A DNA stretch of 43,136 nucleotides from Agaricus subrufescens (taxonomy: Eukaryota; Basidiomycota; Agaricomycetes; Agaricales; Agaricaceae), in assembly GCA_029945375.1 (NCBI GenBank), contig JAQOTE010000023.1, positions 1 through 43,136 on the forward strand. The letters run 5' to 3'. The position numbers were made by a program, and so were the translations under genes. Each line of letters opens with the position of its first letter. Position 1 is the stretch's first letter. Positions 12,250 through 23,193 of the stretch are shown piece after piece. Under the pieces are notes generated by a model that saw nothing but the letters and a program-made list of their open reading frames with translations, was not told the DNA's origin and did not search any database.

Positions 12250-12570
12250 TTTTTCCTAGTATTTTCAGGGTCCTGAACAATGCCGGAAATGATGTCGATT
12301 CTCAGGAAGAGTACCTGAACAATGCCAGAACAAAAACCTCGGGCATTGTTCTGGCACTCTTCAGGTACGTAATTTGAAATGGCAAACGTTTTTTCAGGGT
12401 ATACCCGGGCATTGTTCTGTGTTTGTGCTGCTGTTATCCAACTATTTGTCACGATAGTTCATACATTGTCCTGGTACTGTTCATGTATTATTCAGGCTAG
12501 GATAACACACTATCCAGCTCTTATTCAGGCATTCTTAAGGCTGTGTACAGCCATTGTTCGAGCACACTCA
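12250..12570. repeat. Cluster of inverted CATTGTTC/GAACAATG motifs
   Basis: GAACAATGCC occurs at about 12275 and 12318, and its complement GGCATTGTTC at about 12342 and 12408, with decayed copies further right (ACATTGTCC, CCATTGTTCG). The best arms are 12311-12332 and 12342-12368, both readable as GTACCTGAA....GCCAGAACA. This is an imperfect palindrome with four central mismatches. It could be a decayed small DNA transposon or a regulatory array. Confidence 0.45.
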
Positions 12571-12612
12571 GGCAAACACCAGTCGATTAAACTATTGAGA
12601 TATCGTAGTACG

Positions 12613-14784
12613 CTAAACTATAGAATTCTTGCCACCCCCAGCACTTCGAGTCACCTTCCTTGTAGTACCACGCTATATAAACCCCATTGAGTTCTTTTCT
12701 GTAGATCGGAATTTAAAATGCATACCTTTGCAATGATCGATGCAATATCAGCCTCGGTCGGCCGTTTCTCATTGGATTCGCATAAGACAGCTTTAATATA
12801 GTCTAAGTATTGAATTAGTGACATGAAGAGAACACGGGAGAACACAGATTTAATCTTACCTTCTTTCTTGGGCTTTGAAACGTAAACTTGTATACACCAC
12901 ACCTTGACAAGTTCCTTCAGCTCATCCAATTTGAGACTCTGAGCAAGAGTGAGTGCTTGTTCAAGTCCTTGTGTTGGCGAAAACTTACCTGAACACATTT
13001 TTGTGAAAGGCTTTGAGATGCGGGAGCGGGTAATGTTGGGGCAGGAGAGAGCAGCGTGGAAGGAAATGATGGAGGAGAGGATGGAGGCGGAAGTGATGGA
13101 GAAGATGTAGATACAATAGAGGGTAGTATAGGTGAAGGCGGCGCAAGTGATGATGACATGACGGAGGAGAACTTTGCAGTGGGAACCTTCAGGGTTGTCT
13201 GAGAATCCATAGCGGGATGCTCAGCCTGAAAACACATTTAATGAATGGGGTAAGCATTTGATAGGTCAAAGACTCACCTTGTATGCGGTCCAGAGTTTCC
13301 AAAGAGTTTCAATCGTTCGATCGAGGTAGCAATCAGCAAGAAAGGACATAGCTACCTTCCTCTGGTTGATGAGACATATTTCTCGGGCCACCTTACAAGT
13401 CTTGACCAAAACGGATATAAGGCGGCAAGCAAAGTCTACACTCCCTACAACAGACCAGGAGGTGAGCGCGGGTGAAGAAAGGGATAGCTGACGGTGACCC
13501 CATTGCTCGAAATTATCATCTTCATCAAGTGTCGGATCGTTAGGATCTGCCGCATCAACCCCCTCGAGCCATTTTGCAAGTTCATCAGATGTGTTTCCAA
13601 CAGAGAAATCGGGTGATGATTTGAAAGCTTCAAACAGCGCATCCGAATCTTTGATCCACGGAAACTCTTGAGAGAGGAGTTCTGTCAGTGAGAATTAGTA
13701 TTCATAACAATATGGGGCACTTTGACTTACCGTTAAGTTCTTTCACTAGACATGTAAAGACAATGAGCAAGTATGGCGGTCGAGATACTAAAACCTCACC
13801 AGTCGAAGGAACAACAATTTTAGAGGCATCAACTCGCTTCGCAGAGCCCAAGGGTACAATAGTAGATGAAGACAGGAAAGGAGATGGTGGTGTGAGAGTA
13901 GACGACGACGTGAGAATAGATGGCGGAGGGAGAGTAGATGGCGGAGGGAGAGTAGATGGCGGTGCAGTATCGGAAGGCGTCGGGGCAGTTGAGGGTGGTA
14001 TAGTGGCGGGGACTGAAACGGGTTCACCCTCTGGTGAGCGGAATTCTCCATCGAGGAGTGCGAGTCCTAGTCGAATGTCAGTATGCTTGTTTAACTACAA
14101 TTCTACACGTACCCTTTTTCCTTTTCTTTTTTGCCGGCTTTGAGACAACAGGTGCGGGTGGCGGATCAGACTGCTCCTTCTCGAGAGCAGGCTGAGTGGC
14201 TGAAGCGGTGACGACGGGGGGAGGCTCATGCTGAATATTCGAAGTAGTAGTGATGGAGCGGGGCCGTTTCTTCAACGTCGTTGCTGGTGCACCGGCATCT
14301 GGAGGCTCTGATGGTGGGTCACTCTCTGACCCTTTCGATTCCTCCCGAGATCGATCGCTATCAAGCCGTACTTGAATAACGTATCGATAGATCTCTTCAG
14401 CCTTCCAGTGGTAGGCACAGTAGGCCACCACCGGATGTACGCGTTCGAGGTGCTGGATGGCTGCCTTCCACTCCTCTGGGCAAAATTTCTTCCACCATAG
14501 TCCAGTCCGGTGCTCAGGAGCACGGGGCGGGACAGGAAGAGGGGACAAGGAGGAGAGAAAATGTATGCGTGCCGTATTTTTTATTGCCTCGACGTTGCGA
14601 AATGGAGTGCCATCTTTGTTGCGAATTGCGGCACTGAGAATAATGCGGTTATTCTTATACGCATCCGCATCCTTATGGCACTCATTCATCGTCCACAAAA
14701 CATTGGGAGAGAAATCCGGGGGGCATTCGGCAGGGTAGTCGGCGGGAAAATGAACAAGGCCTGGAGGGAGGGGGTGTTCCCCGT
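12613..14784 (-). pseudogene. Seven-exon gene of unknown function, 5' end removed by LTR
   Basis: Read leftwards from the LTR boundary, the exons are ~14784-14113, 14066-13731, 13681-13278, 13225-12989, 12938-12860, 12802-12726 and 12672-12613. All junctions keep phase and the frame ends in TAG at 12615-12613. The first exon is open into the LTR at 14785 with no start codon, so the promoter and N-terminus are missing. Blocks seen include LWTMNECHKDADAYKNNR, GLWWKKFCPEEWKAAI and LTSWSVVGSVDFACRLI; Pro/Ser-rich linkers and a basic KPAKKKRKKG stretch separate them. Near the end, LKLDELKELVK...SKPKKE resembles a SAP motif (helix-extended loop-helix, DNA binding). From memory, similar multi-copy hypothetical proteins occur in Agaricomycetes; no function is known to me. 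Confidence 0.6.
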
Positions 14785-16131
14785 TGATACGGCCCGCGCC
14801 GTTTTACGCGTAGAAATGTACTAGCTAGTATTTACAAGGGTATAACACCCACTAGCCAAGGTGCAGGGTCGAGAACCTAACCGTCTCTCGGCATATTAGT
14901 CTCATGGTCTGATAATCCCACGCCTTGACTCTTATATGGGAAAACTGTACCGTGTAAGGCAAATATAGTCACTAGCTACCAGGAATGATCCGAGTAGAGG
15001 CATTAGATCTGGTGGTGACAACTAGTTAGGCCGAAATACGACGGTGACGCTCTAGCTACCTAGACGAAACGTCGATTTATGCTTAGCAAAACTACAGATC
15101 ACTCCTCCCGAGATATACTATTCAAAGCAGTTGACCCGCAGAAGACATCGGCTCGGACAGGGAACGGCTATCACGCAAACTAGTGAGCTGAAATCCCATC
15201 AGATTATCGTGGACCCACTAGCTAGCCGGACATATCACCGATTAGGATTCTCATCACATATCGATAACGAATCTGAACGGATAGAACGTTCAGCCAAGCG
15301 GCCTTCGGCATTCTGAAACCTGACAACGTACCCATGTGGATGCCAGGGGTAGCACAATGGGGACTAGCTACCATTGTTAGTTGGAAGGGGTAAGGTGCTA
15401 AGCGACGTCAGGCAGCACCTGCTCCAACCATGATGATTGGTGCGGATAGGATCTATCCGTACCCTCAGCCCAGTCCATATGATACCCTTAGTAATAGTAG
15501 AACTACTTTGTTAATATTTGTACGCATAATGTGAATATAAAAACCCTCTAGCTAGCGTCAAGAAAGGCAAGCAATCTCCGGCCCACGTCTAGCTTTGAGG
15601 ATCGTGATTTGTAAAGTAGCGATCTAATAAGTGAATAACAACTAGCTTGCGAGAGAGCTTCTAGAAAAACTCAGACTAGTTCAGCAGTTCACGTCGGAGA
15701 CGCTACCCGTTCAGAGAATTCACTAGGTTGACAGTGATACGATAGTTTAAGAGACTAGCTAGGCTACCATCGCACGCTTATATCCAGCAGAGGTGTAAGT
15801 CGGTGCTAGTTTGAGTTGTAATTGCGGAGTCGGTGGATAACTGGCGAGTTAGATCATCGCAGCTCCTCATTAAACGTCATTGGTGCGACTTAGTTTGGCT
15901 ACAACGCAGTAGCTAGAGTTCAAAGTTCACGTAGCCCTTCGGCCCGTTCGTAGCTAGAACAAGTTTGAGGATTCTTTTATTTGGAATTCCTTCTTTATTA
16001 ACTTTAACTTCGAAATAACCTTTTCTCTTGAACATCTCCCCACGAACTTGCATTTACGAGTACTAGTTAGTGAAGTGTGGTGTGTTTATTAAACTAGCTA
16101 CACCCTTAACGTTTCATTTACTACCTCTACA
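14785..16131 (+). repeat. 5' LTR (LTR1)
   Basis: 1347 bp, starting TGATACGG and ending CTCTACA (TG...CA). It is nearly collinear with 27738-29094 and 36127-37476. It differs clearly from both in a block at about 14871-14935. It contains about 25 CTAG tetranucleotides. Confidence 0.9.
15536..15543 (+). promoter_or_regulatory. LTR TATA box
   Basis: TATAAAAA, conserved at the same place in the other two close LTR copies (28493-28500 and 36882-36889). It is the likely start of U3-driven sense transcription, about 750 bp into the LTR. Confidence 0.55.
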
Positions 16132-16133
16132 TC

Positions 16134-16150
16134 TGGAGCCCACCGCGAGG
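16134..16150 (+). other. Primer-binding site
   Basis: TGGAGCCCACCGCGAGG begins 2 nt after the LTR end. Its complement ends in GGTGGGC-T-CCA, the shape of a tRNA 3' end with a seven-base acceptor strand, discriminator U and CCA. The tRNA is not identified here. Confidence 0.6.
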
Positions 16151-16215
16151 GCAGTTTCAGTGTAAAGGTTTTATTCGATATTTCATATCCTTTTACTTCT
16201 ACTTCTTCAAGGCAC

Positions 16216-18192
16216 TTGCCTGAGCAACAGAAAAACCAACCTCAGCACTCTAGGAAGCCAAGCTTCATAGAGTTAAACAATACCAGCCCAACTCTGTCGC
16301 GTTTCAATCCAAGAGCGAGACAGACTAACAATTCTCAGTCAAACGAACTAGTTCCTAGACTAGACGATCCTGATCAGATCTTATTCCAAAAGCGTAAAGC
16401 TAGGAAACAAAAAGCTCGCGAAACTAGCGAAAGCCAAACGAGCGCCCAATCAGAAGAACTAGCTAGCGGATCTAGGTCGGTCAGATTTAGGGAACCGGTT
16501 ATCTCTTCACCCACAGACACAGAACCGAATCCATTTTATCAACCAGCAGTGTTCGACGAAAGTTCATCACAGTTGGATATACCAGGGCAGTTTAAATCCG
16601 CAGACAACACAGTCTATCACTCTCTGCCTAATTCGCCCGTGTCCCCTTTACCTAATACAGCGCAAACTAGTTTACCAAACAGCCGAGCTAGTAGCCCTAC
16701 TCTTAATCAAAGAGTACCCGCACCATCAGCATCATCAAACTCGAACTCAGCACAAAACATGCCTTCACCACATATGCCAGCACCTTTTTCCCAAGGCGCA
16801 CCCAAATGGGACGGCGAAATAGACAAGCTAGGAGACTTCATCTGGCATCTAGAACGTCAGTTCGAAGTATCTAGTATTACCGATGACGCTGAAAAACTTA
16901 AATGGATGGTTAGTTATGTCAGCAAAAGCGTCAGGGACGAATGGATCAGTTTTGAAGAATACACCAATCAGAATTGGTCAAACTTCCTAAAACGATTAAA
17001 AGAGGAATACCCTGAACTAGTGACCGAAGAAAAAGGGTCAGTGGCCAAGTTAAAGGCAATTTGTAGAAAGTTCAGACAGATAGGAATAACCGATCAGGAG
17101 GACTTCTCTAGTTTCCGTCGGCAGTTCCAGTCGCAAGCAAATAAGTGCCAAGCGCCACCTTCGATTATCTCCAACAGGGAGCTAGTAGAAGAATTCGTGA
17201 ATACTCTAAGTCCAGCTTTCAGGGATGCACTTGTGGCCAGACTAAGTCTACAAGGAACCCGTCAAGCATTACAAGGACAAGGAAGATCCGAGGATCCTTA
17301 TACAATTTCAGAAGTAATCAGAAAAGCGGTCGAACTAGTTAACGGGAACAGCCTGACAGGAGTATATGCGATAGACGCAGCCCGAGAACGGAACCCTCGA
17401 TCACACACTTCTAATATCAAAAAGGAAACTAGCAGTTCGTCCTCCTCTGTGCAAATGGAAATTGATGCTATGCAACAAGATATTAGCCAGATAAAAGATT
17501 CCATAGTGATTGGACGAAAAGAGATGCAAGAATCGTTAGTAACGAGCCAGAAGAGCATGCAAGCTTATGTAGACTCGTTAAGTTCCAATATAACAGCCAG
17601 TATCGCTAAGCTTGGAACAACTAACTCGCATCAGCAGAACCGTAATCCGTCACAAAATCAGACCAGCTACCAAGGCAATTCGAACGCAAATTCGAATTGT
17701 TTCTATTGTAATGAAACAGGGCATCGATGGATAGTCTGTCCTTATAAAACTCAGGACGAGAAGGACGGAAAAATAGTACAGGATGGGTCGAAGCTAAGGT
17801 TCGCAGATGGCTCCGGAATACCCAGAGAACCAGGAGTACCGATTAGAAAAAGTGTTGAAAAATACTTGCCCGCTTCCATGGCAGCTCTTATCTTTGGAGC
17901 GCCTGAGCTACCCCAAGGAGAAGACGAACCAGATACCGGGTATTCAGTAACTAGTTCGAGTACCTCCAGGCCTATCCCACTTGTAGCTATCCAGAAAAGA
18001 GAGGATGTACAAAAAGCCAATGCACAGGCTTTGGAAATGGAGCGTATGAGAGGTCGTCTAGCAACAATGGAAACATTTGTACAAAACCTGATGCCACAAG
18101 CCAGACCGGAAACGGCTGAGGAAGATGAGCTCATACAGCAAATGATGAAATTGTTTACTCAGAGGACCGCCGCCAAGAAGGCGGATTTTTGA
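16216..18192 (+). CDS. Gag polyprotein of the Ty3-type element
   Basis: This is a 658-codon frame that is open further upstream, to about 16093 inside the LTR. It has no ATG before codon ~182 (16759). The N-terminal ~190 residues are Ser/Asn/Pro-rich. A capsid-like helical region follows (from about KWDGEIDKLGDFIWHLERQF to NTLSPAFRDAL). A retroviral-type zinc knuckle, CFYCNETGHRWIVC (CX2CX4HX4C), lies near residue 495. Gag would form the particle and bind genomic RNA. Translation must start at a non-AUG codon, after splicing, or at the internal ATG; the sequence does not decide. The frame ends in TGA at 18190-18192, directly after a slippery heptamer. Confidence 0.82.
   Translation: MPEQQKNQPQHSRKPSFIELNNTSPTLSRFNPRARQTNNSQSNELVPRLDDPDQILFQKRKARKQKARETSESQTSAQSEELASGSRSVRFREPVISSPTDTEPNPFYQPAVFDESSSQLDIPGQFKSADNTVYHSLPNSPVSPLPNTAQTSLPNSRASSPTLNQRVPAPSASSNSNSAQNMPSPHMPAPFSQGAPKWDGEIDKLGDFIWHLERQFEVSSITDDAEKLKWMVSYVSKSVRDEWISFEEYTNQNWSNFLKRLKEEYPELVTEEKGSVAKLKAICRKFRQIGITDQEDFSSFRRQFQSQANKCQAPPSIISNRELVEEFVNTLSPAFRDALVARLSLQGTRQALQGQGRSEDPYTISEVIRKAVELVNGNSLTGVYAIDAARERNPRSHTSNIKKETSSSSSSVQMEIDAMQQDISQIKDSIVIGRKEMQESLVTSQKSMQAYVDSLSSNITASIAKLGTTNSHQQNRNPSQNQTSYQGNSNANSNCFYCNETGHRWIVCPYKTQDEKDGKIVQDGSKLRFADGSGIPREPGVPIRKSVEKYLPASMAALIFGAPELPQGEDEPDTGYSVTSSSTSRPIPLVAIQKREDVQKANAQALEMERMRGRLATMETFVQNLMPQARPETAEEDELIQQMMKLFTQRTAAKKADF
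18183..18189 (+). promoter_or_regulatory. Putative -1 frameshift site, gag to pro
   Basis: In the gag frame the codons are GCG GAT TTT TGA, so G GAT TTT sits immediately before the stop. A -1 slip enters the pro frame (TTT TTG AAA). The heptamer resembles the G GAU UUA site known from a betaretroviral pro-pol junction. A short AGAAG/CTTCT palindrome lies downstream at about 18205; its spacing is longer than usual. Confidence 0.6.
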
Positions 18193-19262
18193 AAAGTCCA
18201 ATGAAGAAGTCGACTTCTGGAAAAGAGGTTCGCTTCCAGAAGGATCAGACGACCGAGGACGATACAGAGAAAAGAAATAGAACTACAGACAACAGAGGAG
18301 TGTTCCCTTATAGAAGAGTGCCGGCTATGAAACCAGTAGTGGAGGTACCACCTTTACCAGCCAGATACATGAATGAGACCAGAAAGCCTCCTAGTTATAA
18401 ACATCAGACTCAAGTAGAGGAAAATGTCGATATTAAAGAGGTTTTGACGCGTCTATTCGGCAAGGAGGTTACCTTAACACAGCAGGAGTTACTAGCTATG
18501 GCACCTAAACTCAGAGAAATGTGGAAAGAAGTGATCAGTAAGAGAAGAGTCCCTACAGGAAACAACACCCTAGAAGTGGAAACAGAGTTAAGATCAGAAA
18601 CGGGACTAAACAGTACTTCCTCGCAGGAGAATGGTTGGGATGTAGTAGATACCGCTTCGCTGGAAATCCCTAAACGCACTAGCGAGTTAGCTAGAAACGC
18701 GGCGGGGATATACGTGCAAAATTGGCGTATCGAAGATCCGATCATGCAATATTTGTCTACGTTGAATTCCAACGAACGACAAAAACAGATCTTCGCGGTA
18801 GCTAGCACAGAAGCAGTAGCCGCCAAAGGTATGGAGCATCTCAGAGTAATCCCAGCCTTAGTAAATCGTGTTTGTGAAGAAGAAGCGTTACTAGATAGTG
18901 GATCACAAATCGTGTCCATGTCTAAACAAGCTGCCAGCGAATGCAAGATAACTTGGGACCCCAAGCTCAGTATTAATATGATGGGTGCTAATGGTGCTGT
19001 ATCGCGAACAGAAGGAGTAGCTAGAAATGTGCCCTTCACCTTCGGAAACATCACAGTCCATTTGCAAGTTCATATTCTGGAAGGTGCAGCATACAGATTA
19101 CTATTGGGCAGACCTTTTGATGTAATAACCGAGAGCAAGATAGTAAACTCACAGGAGGGTCTTCAGTATATAAACATCACAGATCCGAATACTAAAGAGC
19201 AGGCTACCTTGTCAACATACGCGAGAGGACAATTACCCAAATCAGTAGATGTAAATTTTTAA
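18189..19262 (+). CDS. Aspartic protease (pro) of the Ty3-type element
   Basis: A 357-codon frame in -1 relative to gag, overlapping its last codons. The first ATG is at 18201, so reinitiation is an alternative to frameshifting. The N-terminal ~200 residues are charged and unassigned. The retropepsin-type active site is LLDSGSQI near residue 235, followed ~80 residues later by a hydrophobic LLLGRPF flap-end/helix motif. It would cleave the polyproteins. The frame ends in TAA at 19260-19262, again directly after a slippery heptamer. Confidence 0.8.
   Translation: MKSPMKKSTSGKEVRFQKDQTTEDDTEKRNRTTDNRGVFPYRRVPAMKPVVEVPPLPARYMNETRKPPSYKHQTQVEENVDIKEVLTRLFGKEVTLTQQELLAMAPKLREMWKEVISKRRVPTGNNTLEVETELRSETGLNSTSSQENGWDVVDTASLEIPKRTSELARNAAGIYVQNWRIEDPIMQYLSTLNSNERQKQIFAVASTEAVAAKGMEHLRVIPALVNRVCEEEALLDSGSQIVSMSKQAASECKITWDPKLSINMMGANGAVSRTEGVARNVPFTFGNITVHLQVHILEGAAYRLLLGRPFDVITESKIVNSQEGLQYINITDPNTKEQATLSTYARGQLPKSVDVNF
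19253..19259 (+). promoter_or_regulatory. Putative -1 frameshift site, pro to pol
   Basis: Codons GTA AAT TTT TAA place the heptamer A AAT TTT directly before the pro stop. It differs from the known RSV site (A AAU UUA) only in the last base. The pol frame is -1 relative to pro and open across the junction. An inverted repeat at 19277-19294 (TTCGAGC/GCTTGAA) could fold downstream but is about 17 nt away. Confidence 0.65.
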
Positions 19263-22200
19263 GTAGCTTCGAGGAATTCGAGCCCTGGCTTGAAGGAGAA
19301 GCGGCCTGCATCATCAGTCAAGACTCCGACACTAGTCAGCCATATATCAGTGAGGTCTTGCCGATTCAATCCAACAAGCTAGACGATGAAGAAGTAAAAC
19401 TAGTATATTTACAGAAGAGCTTGGAAGAAGTAGACCTTCCTGAGAAGGCAATTTTCAGTCAGTACCTGCAAAACGTCACCACAGACTACCAACCATACCA
19501 TAAAGTAGTCGCAGTCGAAGAAGATAAACAGTGGAAACCAACCATGGTGCTAGCTAAGAAATATAAACCCGTGGCGCTAAAAGTAAAACCAGTCCTGGGA
19601 GAGCTACCAGCGAAATTCCGCATAGAGCGAGATATAACTGGGGATCCGTTAGAAGGAATGCCCAAGTTAATGGTAAACCCACCCGAGTTTGAAGCCAAGG
19701 GGCGCTATACTCAGGAAAGAAAGGACAAACTAGATACCGCACACGGCGGAGATTTCTTATGGCCTGAAGAACGAAAGTTAATGCACTGGCTGATCGCCCA
19801 GCAGAATGAGTGTTTTGCCTGGGAAGACAGTGAACGAGGTAGCTTCAAGGAAAAGTACTTTCCAGCAGTAGAAATACCCACAGTGGCACATACCCCATGG
19901 GTAGAAAAGCAGTTTAGGATACCCCCAGCCATATACGAGGAAGTCTGTCGTATAATAAAGCGCAAAATAGATACAGGAGTCTATGAACCATCAAACTCGT
20001 CGTACAGGTCTAAATGGTTTTGTGTCTTAAAGAAAGATGGAAAAAGTCTCCGTCTGGTACACAGTTTAGAACCGTTAAACCGGGTTACGATCGCACATTC
20101 AGGGCTTCCTCCAGCTACTGAGGAACTAGCTATGCACTTTGCAGGGAGAGCCTGTACAGGAGTACTTGATCTGTGGGTCGGGTACGATAACCGTAAACTA
20201 GCTAGTTCATCCAGAGATCTCACTACGTTTCAGTCACCCTTCGGAGCCCTCAGGCTAGTAACTTTGCCGATGGGATGGACAAATTCGGTTCCTATTTTTC
20301 ATGAGGACGTGACCTTTATACTCAGAGAAGAGATCCCTCAGTATACGTTGCCCTATATAGATGACGTGCCTATTCGAGGACCCGCTACCAGATACGAACT
20401 AGATGGGTCTACTACTAGCTACGAGGTTTTAAAAGAAAACCATGGCATCAGACGATTCGTATACGAGCATCTACAGACAGTTAATAGGATCCTACAACGA
20501 ATGAAATATTCAGGAGGGACCTTCTCCGGTCCCAAGACTACGATATGTGCAGATTATATCACGATCGTAGGATTTGAGTGCTCATATAAAGGTAGGAAAC
20601 CTTCTAGGGATGCCATAGGGAAAATACTCCGTTGGGGGGAATGTACCGACACTACAGATGTCAGAGCATTCTTAGGGACGGCAGTACAATGCCGAAATCA
20701 CATTCCTAACTTTGTGACCTTGGCAGCACCTTTATATAATATCTGTAAGAAGGGTGTACCGTTTATATGGGGGCCAGAGCAGGAACTAGCACAGCAAAGA
20801 CTAAAAGACAGCATAGCTAGTTGCTTTCATACCCGAAATCCTAAATTTCCAAGTACTCAGCCGATAGTGTTAGCCGTTGACTCCTCTTGGCGCGCGGTGG
20901 GATACTACATCTATCAAAGGGATGAGGAAAATCCGAAGATTATCCATTATGTGAAATTCAACTCTATCTTGATGGATGAAAGGCAGCAGAGGTATTCACA
21001 ACCTAAGAGAGAGTTGTGTGGACTTAGAATGGCGCTAGAAGAAGAAGTTTATTTGCTCAGAGGAAGCAGAAATCTCATCGTCGAGACGGACGCCAAATAT
21101 CTACATGGAATGTTAAACAATCCGGGCAAGTTACCTAATGCAACAGTTAACAGATGGGCGGATTATATCCGAACTAATTTCCAATTAGTTTTACTCCATA
21201 AGAAAGGAAAGACTTTTGGACCCGATGGGTTATCTAGACGCAAATGGTATCCGGGAGATCCCATAGAACGGCGATTCGACGATGTGTCAGAAGATGACCA
21301 AGGAGACTTCGAACTAGTAAAGGAAAACCCGGATGATGAGGATCCCTTGCCTTTAGAGGACTTCATTGAGGAAATTGATGACAGAACAGGCTTCATACAG
21401 CAGATAATGAACGAAGATAGTCTGCTACAGTTAACAATAGCAGAAGCTAACCAGGTTTTACAATCAGAAATACAGCAGAGACGACAAATGGCTAAGTCCG
21501 CAGACTGTCCGGATCCGTTGAGGATATTTCTGAATAACGTAGCAGACATGGAGGAACAAGCTACGTATCAAGAACCTGAAGGGCCGACAGTAGATGACGA
21601 TTCAGACGAAATTAATGCGGAGGAAGATCCTTATGATCAAGATAGGCGTACTTCCGAAGCAAGGATGCAGGACAGACAATTAACTCGAATAAAAGAATGG
21701 CTAGCTAGTAACCCTAGTAATGTCAATACATCGAAAATGTCCCCAGAACAAGCGAGGTTCATCAGGGCAGCCTCACATTTCTGGATAGACGATCAAGGAC
21801 GGCTATTTAGGAAGATATCAGGAACCGGGAACCCACAGCTAGTTGTGGAAATCGATCAGCGCATGTACATTATGAAACAGTGTCATGACAAGTTAGGACA
21901 TCGAGGGGTGTACGCAACCAACAAGCTAGTATCGCAGAGATTCTGGTGGCCAGAGATGGAAGGCGACGTAGCCTGGTACGTCAAGTCCTGCCACCTGTGT
22001 CAAGCTAGACAGAAGATGGCAATGGAACTACCGCCAGTAGTAACCCATACACCATCGATATTTCAGATTCTGCATGCCGATACGGTACATATCTCTACAG
22101 CCTCCAACGGTTGTAAACATATAGTGCATGGGAGGTGTGCGCTCTCATCATGGATGGAAGCCAGAGCATTACGAAAAGAAGATGCCAAGTCTATTGGGGC

Positions 22201-23068
22201 TTGGCTCTTCGAAGACATAATATGCCGATGGGGTAGCTTAGTCAAAATTGTCACAGATAACGGTGCCCCATTTAGGAAAGCAGTCCGATGGCTAGAGGAG
22301 AAATATGGGATTAAAGGAGTAGCTATCTCCCCATATAACTCACAAGCTAATGGGACAATTGAGAGACCGCATTGGGATCTGCGGCAGATGCTTTACAAGG
22401 CTACCGGAGGAGATCTGAAACGATGGTTCTGGGTATTACACCACGTAACCTGGGCCGACCGGATAACAGTCAGAAAAGGCACAGGTTGCTCACCATATTT
22501 CATGATAACTGGGGCCCAACCAACCATCCCGCTGGATATAGAAGAAGCAACATGGCTAGTTAGCTACCCTAATAAGATGATATCCACGGCAGAATTGCTA
22601 GGGCTACGGGCGCAAGCGCTAGCTAAGCACATCTCGCATGTAGAAGAAATGCGACAGAGAATTAGTGAAGAAAAACTTCGACGGGCCTTGCAGCTGGAAG
22701 AAGATATGAAACATAAAATAAAAGATTTCAATCTAGGACCAGGAGATTTGGCTCTAGTAAGAAATTCGGCTATAGAAATGTCAGCAGACAGGAAAATGAA
22801 AACTAGATACTTAGGTCCAGTGGTTATCGTCAAAAGGCTTAAAGGAGGAGCATACCTTGTGGCAGAATATGACGGCTCAGTATGGCAGAATAAGGTGGCA
22901 GCCTACAGGATAGTGCCCTATCTAGCTAGGCGAAAAATCGTATTCAGCGATAAAGTTCGCGGCCTCTTGGACGCTACTGAGGAAGAACTGGAGTTGTTAG
23001 AGAAGCAAGAGCTCGAGAGATCTTTAGATGAGGAAAAAGACGTCGAACTAGTAGTCTCAACCACTTAA
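19260..23068 (+). CDS. Pol: reverse transcriptase, RNase H and integrase
   Basis: This frame is open from the pro stop to TAA at 23066-23068. There is no ATG near its start, so expression by the upstream -1 frameshift is likely. Numbering residues from 19358, the reverse transcriptase has LDLWVGYDN and the catalytic YIDD at ~333. RNase H begins at LAVDSS (~508). Integrase has a zinc-binding H..H..C..C (near 840-880) and a D, D, E triad (HADTVH ~908, TDNG ~966, IERP ~1001) with 34 residues between the last two acids. A GPY/F-like module (YLGPVVIVKRL...RIVPY) lies near 1150-1190. No chromodomain is seen. All catalytic residues are present with no internal stop, so the protein could be active. 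Confidence 0.92.
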
Positions 23069-23193
23069 CAAAAAGCTAGATTGCGAAACAAACACTAGCT
23101 AGGACACGATCTTCAACGGAAAGGACAGGACGGTCTCAGAAGTACAGAACTACTACAGTAACCTTGAAAAGGGACAGGGGCTAGGCTAGCTAG

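Larger units (their letters stand above)
11475..12612. other. Gene-free interval
   Basis: No coding exon with splice support was found. The interval holds the DCAF11-like 3' UTR, a short GC-rich hairpin at about 11683-11702 (AGCGGCG/CGCCGCT) and an inverted-repeat cluster at 12250-12570. It marks the boundary between the conserved gene block and the repeat-rich half. Confidence 0.5.

Noticed and set aside
15131..15316. 61-codon frame repeated in three LTRs (also 28088-28273 and 36468-36662)
   Set aside because: It begins with TTG, lies upstream of the LTR TATA box and is conserved only because the LTRs are copies.
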